Part shown: positions 61,149 through 61,196 of the stretch, piece after piece
Numbering within the stretch: the stretch's first letter is position 1
Layout: the number at the start of each line of letters is the position of its first letter
Position numbers and translations under genes: made by a program
The notes under the pieces: model-generated
The model's input: only the letters and a program-made list of their open reading frames with translations
Database searches by the model: none
What the model was told of the DNA's origin: nothing
Virus record (IMG/VR): IMGVR_UViG_3300008952_000048
Location: 1 to 61,196 of that record
Strand: one strand, 5' to 3'
Length of the DNA stretch: 61,196 bases
Source of the DNA: a virus

Positions 61149-61196
61149 TGGCAAACTATTATCAATATAAACCGGGACTAGGAGCAGTCGGACAGT
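61149..61196 (+). CDS. Start of a further gene, cut by the window edge
   Basis: ATG with GGAG 8-11 bases upstream, then 16 codons (MANYYQYKPGLGAVGQ) to the end. The PGLGAVGQ opening is reminiscent of short structural proteins in marine phages, but too little is present to name it. Probably another head gene. Confidence 0.6.

Noticed and set aside
1-61196. tRNA genes, CRISPR arrays, insertion sequences, integrase or attachment sites
   Set aside because: Gaps between genes are all under about 70 bases and none contains a tRNA-like or repeat-spacer structure; no transposase or integrase motifs were seen in the reading frames.

Overview
The window is a gene-dense block of a tailed double-stranded DNA phage genome, with every credible gene on the + strand, many overlapping ATGA or TAATG junctions, and no intergenic gap longer than about 70 bases. 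It is a contractile-tailed (myovirus) relative of phage T4. Recognisable T4-type products are the late sigma factor (gp55-like), baseplate wedge proteins gp25 and gp6, primase (gp61-like), the gp47/gp46 recombination complex, large terminase (gp17-like), portal (gp20-like) and prohead protease (gp21-like). The gene order and the huge modular tail proteins are unlike T4 itself and resemble the distant, mostly marine and uncultured members of the T4 superfamily. The host cannot be read from the sequence. A Gram-negative host is an inference from the surface-sugar genes, a tail-borne peptidoglycan peptidase and spanin-like membrane proteins.

Layout. (1) 1-3.7 kb: an accessory metabolic cassette with a SAM methyltransferase, a compact DegT/StrS-type PLP aminotransferase, GDP-mannose 4,6-dehydratase, a small HAD phosphatase and a eukaryotic-type (GSII) glutamine synthetase, coupled by 4-base overlaps. 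(2) 3.7-6 kb: small proteins, a possible capsid-targeted internal protein, an FmdB-like zinc ribbon, the late sigma factor and a possible small terminase. (3) 6-26 kb: tail spike and baseplate, including a spike/hub protein with an M15 peptidase domain, a 2580-residue baseplate protein with LysM-like and LamG-like modules, gp25, gp6, a wedge protein with two LamG-like modules, and a tail fibre. (4) 26-47 kb: very large adhesin and structural proteins, including one with about twenty YWTD-type beta-propeller blades and a MAM-like domain, followed by paired paralogous virion proteins.

(5) 47-51.6 kb: a replication/recombination island with a RuvC-like resolvase, a primase, and a single-chain fusion of the Mre11-like (gp47) and Rad50-like (gp46) subunits. 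(6) 51.6-53.9 kb: three small membrane proteins that could form a lysis cassette, then small zinc-binding or basic proteins. (7) 53.9-61.2 kb: the head module with large terminase, portal, conserved small proteins, prohead protease, two candidate prohead-core proteins, a homologue of ribosomal protein bS21, and the first codons of another gene at the window edge. Major capsid, neck, sheath, tube and tape-measure genes are not in the window and presumably lie outside it.

How it fits together: most of the window is late (virion) gene content, consistent with an encoded gp55-type sigma factor. A short CTATTTA motif recurs in the few larger intergenic gaps, sometimes just after a hairpin, and is a candidate late promoter. 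The sugar-nucleotide/glutamine cassette, bS21 and the eukaryote-like adhesion modules are the most unusual content.
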